Source: Minwuia thermotolerans (GTDB lineage: Bacteria > Pseudomonadota > Alphaproteobacteria > Minwuiales > Minwuiaceae). From it: 64,000 nt of DNA. Positions within the stretch are counted from its first letter, which is position 1. Each line of letters starts with the position of its first letter. The notes below the pieces were generated by a model that was not told the origin of the DNA, made no database searches, and worked only from the letters and a program-made list of their open reading frames with translations. The DNA lies in contig NZ_PIGG01000069.1 of assembly GCF_002924445.1 (NCBI RefSeq), positions 1 through 64,000 on the forward strand, given 5' to 3'. The translations under genes and the position numbers were made by a program. Below, piece by piece: positions 60,916-64,000 of this stretch.

Positions 60916-61902
60916 GAATGTCCTCCCCAGGAATCGGATGGGCGGTACGCGCCGGAAAGCCTGTGCGGCAAGCCGCACCGGTCCGACATAGAGGTTGTAG
61001 AGCGAGTTGGCGTCGTGGCCCGGCGCCGCAGCCACACCGAAGCGCAGTTCCTCGCCGCGCTGCGAGACGACCAGACTGCCGCCGATCCAGTCCCAGACCG
61101 CCAGCGCGGCGCCGAAGTTCCGGTCGTGATGACGCGCGGCAAGGGAATGATGAATCTGGTGCTGCGCCGGCGAGATCAGGAAGCGTTCCAGCCGCCGGCC
61201 ATAGCGGATCGGCACATGCGAATGGCGCAGGTTCGAACCGGCGACATTGAAGGCGAAGACCAGCGCATTGGCGCCAAGCACGGTGACCAGATCGACGCGG
61301 CTATCGACGAAGAAGACGAAACCAGCGATCACCAGGCCCTGCACGGCGGCGCTGCGCAGGGCGAAGAGGACGCCCTCGACCGGATGCGTGCGGTAGACGG
61401 TCAGCGGCGTCAGCACTTCGGCGGTGTGGTGGACCGCGTGGAACGGCCAGAGCAGCGGCGAACGGTGCATCATCCGGTGTACGGCATAGCGCGAGAAGTC
61501 GTCGGCGAGGAACAGCACGACGGAGAACAGCGCCGCCACCGCCCAGGCCGGCATCTCCGGCGAGGGCGACGCCGGCATCCCTGCCCAGCCGTGCAGCCAG
61601 AGATAGAGCGCCGAGGCGACGGTCATGTGCGTGATCAGCCGCGGCGCGATCAGCATCATCGCCGCGCGATTGATGAAGACGATCAGATAGTCCGCGCGCG
61701 CCGAGCGCGAGAACCAGATGCGTCGGTCGAAGGCGCGGACCAGCCCTGCGCGCAGGCCCTGACGCCAGCCGCCGGCGGCCAGAACGGACGCGGCCAGCGC
61801 GATGACGAGCGCGCTGGCCAGGTAGCCGAGGAAGACCCGCTTCTGCGGATTGACGAACGCATCCGCAATGGAGCCCAGATAGTCGATCAGGATCGCCAGC
61901 AT
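59845..61902 (-). CDS. in-frame fusion: fatty acid hydroxylase/sterol desaturase + ferric-binding protein
   Basis: One open frame of 685 codons. Residues 1 to about 310 are a membrane di-iron hydroxylase of the sterol desaturase family. They have several membrane helices and the His clusters H142RMMH146, H155AVHH159, H227SH229 and H248QIHH252. Residues 330-685 are an FbpA/FutA-type periplasmic iron-binding protein (see the entry for 59845-60915). There is no stop between them; the linker is LAAQAFRRVPPIRFLGRTF. The ATG at 61902 follows GAGGGGG. The first half should be in the inner membrane with its di-iron site in the cytoplasm, and the second would be exported through its own signal sequence. 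A lost stop codon or a genuine polyprotein are both possible. Confidence 0.75.
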   Translation of the reverse strand: MLAILIDYLGSIADAFVNPQKRVFLGYLASALVIALAASVLAAGGWRQGLRAGLVRAFDRRIWFSRSARADYLIVFINRAAMMLIAPRLITHMTVASALYLWLHGWAGMPASPSPEMPAWAVAALFSVVLFLADDFSRYAVHRMMHRSPLLWPFHAVHHTAEVLTPLTVYRTHPVEGVLFALRSAAVQGLVIAGFVFFVDSRVDLVTVLGANALVFAFNVAGSNLRHSHVPIRYGRRLERFLISPAQHQIHHSLAARHHDRNFGAALAVWDWIGGSLVVSQRGEELRFGVAAAPGHDANSLYNLYVGPVRLAAQAFRRVPPIRFLGRTFMQAFNAVRHGGRPAAARVRAFALGAGVLAAATLAAGDLSAAEGELDIYSHRQPFLIQPFIDAFTEQTDVKVNVVYASKGLAQRLLVEGERSPADLVLTVDIGRLGVYADKDLLAKVDSDVLEENIPAHLRDPEGRWFGLSIRTRVVAVSRERVEPGAITRIEDLADPKWEGRICSRPGSHVYNRALLASLIAAHGVDKAEAWAEGLVANLARRPQGNDRAQIKAIHEGECDVAIINHYYYGKLKSSETPEHREWAESVQLVFTNQEDRGSHVNISGGGVAKHADNKADAVRFLEFLTSPEAQRLYAEVNTEYPVNPAVETPASLAEWGAFKADELPIYRIAELAPEAQKIIDRVGW

Positions 61903-61971
61903 GGCCCCCTCGTCGAGCGCCGGTGCCGCGGGGCGCGGGCGGGCCGGACCGCCGCGTCCCGCGTTCCGCGT

Positions 61972-63360
61972 TCAGTCGTTCTCGGCGCTGGCGCCATTGC
62001 CGAGCTGGCCGGCCAGCGACTTGATGTCCGCCATCATGTCGTTGCTGCGCGCCTCGACGCCGAACTCGTCGACCATCAGCTTCTGGATCTTCAGCATGTG
62101 CAGCATGTACTCGCCCATCTCCGGCGCCTGGCCCTTGAGGTAGTTGCCGTCGCTGTCGACGTCGACGACCTGGCTCGAGTTCAGCAGCCACGGGCCGAAA
62201 CCGATCAGGCGGTTCATCCGTACGGCGGTTTCGCCCAGGTTCTCGCGGCCGGTCTGCAGCGCCAGCGAGAAACCCTTCAGTTCGCCCCAGTGCTTGACGT
62301 AGTTGCCGAAGGCCTCGTCGGTCTCGCCCTTGGCGTCCATGATGATCTTCAGCTTGCCCAGATCCTTGTAGACCGAGCCGGCATATTTGAAGACGGCCTC
62401 GGCCAGCACCTTCGACCACAGGTCATCGATGGTCGCGGCATGGGCCTTCAACTCGGTGCGCTGGGCGTCGGTCAGCTTCTCGCCGCCAGCGGCGGTGATC
62501 AGCTTCCGTCCCTCCAGGAACGCACCGACGATGCCGTGCAGGTACTCGGTCTTGCCGCCCTTGTCGAAACCGGCGGCGTAATAGGCCGGCCCGAAGGTCA
62601 TTTCGGTGCGGAGGTCGACCTTGCCGTCGCCATTGTGGTCGGCGGCGGCCAGCGCCTCCGGATTCTGCTTGGCGATGTCGTAGACCTGCGCCGGCGTCAG
62701 GTTCATGGCGTGGGCGGGCGCGCCGAAATAGCCGAAGGCCTCGTCCCAGCTGTGTTCCTTGCCGGTATAGGCCGCGCCATCGCTGTAGGGCTTGTCGTTC
62801 GGCTTCTTGTCCGCCTCCAGGTTCTCGTCGAGATAGCCGTCGACGGCCTGGTTGTAGTTCATCGCGCCCATGATGAACTTGGAGATCAGCTGCGCGTAGT
62901 CGTAGCCGTTGGTCAGATCCACGCCGTTGCCGCCGGCGGCCTTGCCGATCCAGAAGCTGACGACCTCCGGACCGGTCAGCGCATTGGGCCAGCCCAGGAT
63001 GGCGCCCTTGTAGGTCTTGCCGGCGATGTTCTTGTCGCCGCTGATTTCGTCGACGGTCGACTGCAGGATCGGGAAACCGTCCTTCGAGGCCGGCGCGATG
63101 ATCGCGCGGCCCGGCCCCTTGCCTTCGTAGTAGCTCAGCATCTCCTCGGCGCTGGCGCCTTTGCCGGCCAGCTTCTTCAGCGAGTCGTGCAGCACGTTGC
63201 GCGCCGCCTGCCCGGTGTAGGCCACCGAATGCGTCTTGTCGCCCGAGTACCCCTTCACCGTTACCGGGAAGCCGGCATAGACGCCCTCCTCGGCCTGCGA
63301 CGCCGTCGTCAGCGCGGCAATGGCAATAGCAGCGGCGGCGATTTTCGAAGCGTGCTTCAT
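61972..63360 (-). CDS. DUF4856 exported protein of an iron operon
   Basis: A 462-residue secreted or periplasmic protein with a signal peptide (about residues 1-23, ending TTASQA-EEG). DUF4856 hallmarks are SVAYTGQAARNVLHDSLKKL, GYDYAQLISKFIMGAMNYNQ and AAYTGKEHSWDEAFGYFG. An EF-hand-like loop ADHNGDGKVDL suggests calcium binding. The function of DUF4856 is not established; homologues resemble imelysin-type iron-regulated proteins. GGGGAAGGATCC precedes the ATG. A Fur-like box lies 75 bases upstream, and the iron-uptake genes follow 69 bases downstream on the same strand. Confidence 0.85.
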   Translation of the reverse strand: MKHASKIAAAAIAIAALTTASQAEEGVYAGFPVTVKGYSGDKTHSVAYTGQAARNVLHDSLKKLAGKGASAEEMLSYYEGKGPGRAIIAPASKDGFPILQSTVDEISGDKNIAGKTYKGAILGWPNALTGPEVVSFWIGKAAGGNGVDLTNGYDYAQLISKFIMGAMNYNQAVDGYLDENLEADKKPNDKPYSDGAAYTGKEHSWDEAFGYFGAPAHAMNLTPAQVYDIAKQNPEALAAADHNGDGKVDLRTEMTFGPAYYAAGFDKGGKTEYLHGIVGAFLEGRKLITAAGGEKLTDAQRTELKAHAATIDDLWSKVLAEAVFKYAGSVYKDLGKLKIIMDAKGETDEAFGNYVKHWGELKGFSLALQTGRENLGETAVRMNRLIGFGPWLLNSSQVVDVDSDGNYLKGQAPEMGEYMLHMLKIQKLMVDEFGVEARSNDMMADIKSLAGQLGNGASAEND

Positions 63361-63434
63361 TGGATCCTTCCCCTGAACATCCGATAGCGTGCGATTGCCT
63401 CTCAATAGCGCCAATGCCGTCCGAGAGCAATACG

Positions 63435-63453
63435 AATGAAAATCACTTTCATT
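63435..63453. promoter_or_regulatory. Fur-like operator of the iron operon
   Basis: AATGAAAATCACTTTCATT is a 19-bp dyad with eight of nine arm positions paired. Its core TGAAAAT-C-ACTTTCA fits the 7-1-7 Fur pattern. It lies 75 bases before the DUF4856 gene and also about 100 bases before the divergent EamA gene. Confidence 0.65.
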
Positions 63454-63553
63454 GTCAGAATGCCGCATCGCGAATCAGCCATGCGGCCGGTTCATGGGGG
63501 CGGCCGGACATTCCGGCTTGGCGAGCAGCCCGTTGCCGCTACAGTCCCCGCCC

Positions 63554-64000
63554 ATGTCCGTTACCGCCCTCACGGAAGAACGCGGCCGCGCCTTCAGCCT
63601 GTTCATGTTCGTCATGCTGGTTCTGGTCTGGGGCCTGCTCTGGCCGGCGATGAAGGTCGCCGTCGCCGAGATCCCGGTGCTCAGTTTCCGCGCCATCAGC
63701 TCGGTGCTGGCGGTGATCTCGATGGTGATCGTGACCAGGGCCGCCGGCTACAGCCTCAAGGTGCCCAGGGGCTCCTGGCGGCCCCTGATGATCGCCGGCA
63801 TCTTCAATGTCGGCGCCTGGCTGCTGCTGTCGGCCATCGGCGTCACGCTGATCGGCGCCGGACGGGCGGCGCTGATCGCCTACACCATGCCGGTCTGGGC
63901 CTTCCTGTTGGGCATACCGATGCTGGGCGAACGGGTCACCCGCTGGCGGCTGGCGGGACTGGCGCTCGCCATGATCGGCCTGCTGGTCCTGATCGGCGAC
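63554..64000 (+). CDS. EamA/DMT family transporter, N-terminal part (runs off right edge)
   Basis: The first 149 residues are visible and the frame is open at the window end. It contains the first EamA repeat with about five membrane helices. The first is LFMFVMLVLVWGLLWPAMKV, with the usual WG..WP signature, and LIGAGRAALIAYTMPVWAFLLG is the family motif. RLAGLALAMIGLLVLIGD closes the repeat. A metabolite exporter is likely, with no substrate indicated. The ribosome site before ATG 63554 is weak. It is divergent from the iron operon. Confidence 0.87.
   Translation, partial: MSVTALTEERGRAFSLFMFVMLVLVWGLLWPAMKVAVAEIPVLSFRAISSVLAVISMVIVTRAAGYSLKVPRGSWRPLMIAGIFNVGAWLLLSAIGVTLIGAGRAALIAYTMPVWAFLLGIPMLGERVTRWRLAGLALAMIGLLVLIGD

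Noticed and set aside
60376-63387. 1003-codon open frame on the plus strand
   Set aside because: It is antisense to the iron operon, whose minus-strand products have clear domains and signal peptides.
1-64000. tRNA, rRNA, CRISPR array, insertion sequence or prophage
   Set aside because: None was recognised. Gene content is chromosomal throughout, with no transposase, integrase or spaced direct repeats.

Overview
The window is a GC-rich chromosomal segment of an Alphaproteobacterium. The lineage call rests on SciP (DUF1153), TrcR (DUF1013), a DUF1192 gene divergent from a quinone reductase, FlbD inside a fli/flh cluster, and MlaA, FtsEX and lipid A genes of alphaproteobacterial type. A Rhodospirillales-like, free-living, flagellated, aerobic organism is likely, but the genus cannot be told from the sequence. 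No tRNA, rRNA, insertion sequence, phage gene or CRISPR array was seen.

Layout. 0-1 kb: N-terminus of a FecR-domain surface or secreted protein, cut by the left edge. 1.2-5.8 kb: catabolic enzymes (crotonase, small membrane protein, epoxide hydrolase, LLM flavin monooxygenase, SDR). 5.9-6.8 kb: mlaA with a clear terminator, then an orphan Fur-like box. 13.25 down to 7.0 kb: a tight six-gene minus-strand operon (metY, alpha/beta hydrolase, MFS, acyl-CoA dehydrogenase, CaiB CoA-transferase, MaoC-like), headed by a structured leader with an intrinsic terminator. 13.8-17.2 kb: PAS protein, DUF1192, quinone reductase, trcR, small unknown gene, GST. 17.5-31.5 kb: flagellar cluster (fliK, flgD, flgE, sciP, fliF, fliG, fliH, fliN, motA-like, flbD, flhA, flhF, flhG) with sigma-54 and CtrA-like sites. 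31.7-36.3 kb: PQQ-dependent alcohol dehydrogenase with fused cytochrome c, VWA protein, proline iminopeptidase, small secreted protein, CheY-like regulator. 36.4-40.2 kb: zinc-ribbon/DUF3426 protein divergent from ftsE-ftsX-ydcF-plsC. 40.4-44.0 kb: class II ribonucleotide reductase and a di-heme cytochrome c. 44.0-48.2 kb: msbA-like, waaA, lpxK. 48.1-58.2 kb: thioesterase, an AceE-like TPP enzyme, an unknown protein, O-methyltransferase, TPR-glycosyltransferase, then LLM-MFS-ChaC, and DUF924. 63.4 down to 58.2 kb: a probable Fur-controlled iron operon. 63.55 kb to the end: start of an EamA transporter.

The flagellar genes form a coherent regulatory unit. SciP is known to restrain CtrA, FlbD activates sigma-54 promoters, and a textbook -24/-12 element precedes fliK; CtrA-like TTAA sites precede sciP and fliF.

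The two most unusual loci are these. (1) In the iron operon, a membrane di-iron fatty-acid hydroxylase (sterol desaturase family) runs in frame, without a stop, into a periplasmic ferric-iron-binding protein. The binding protein keeps its own Shine-Dalgarno, start codon and signal peptide inside the fusion. (2) In the metY operon, a thiol-capturing enzyme is co-transcribed behind an attenuator-like leader with a transporter and acyl-CoA enzymes, two of which have altered catalytic motifs. This gives a testable idea of thioether-acid breakdown coupled to thiol capture.
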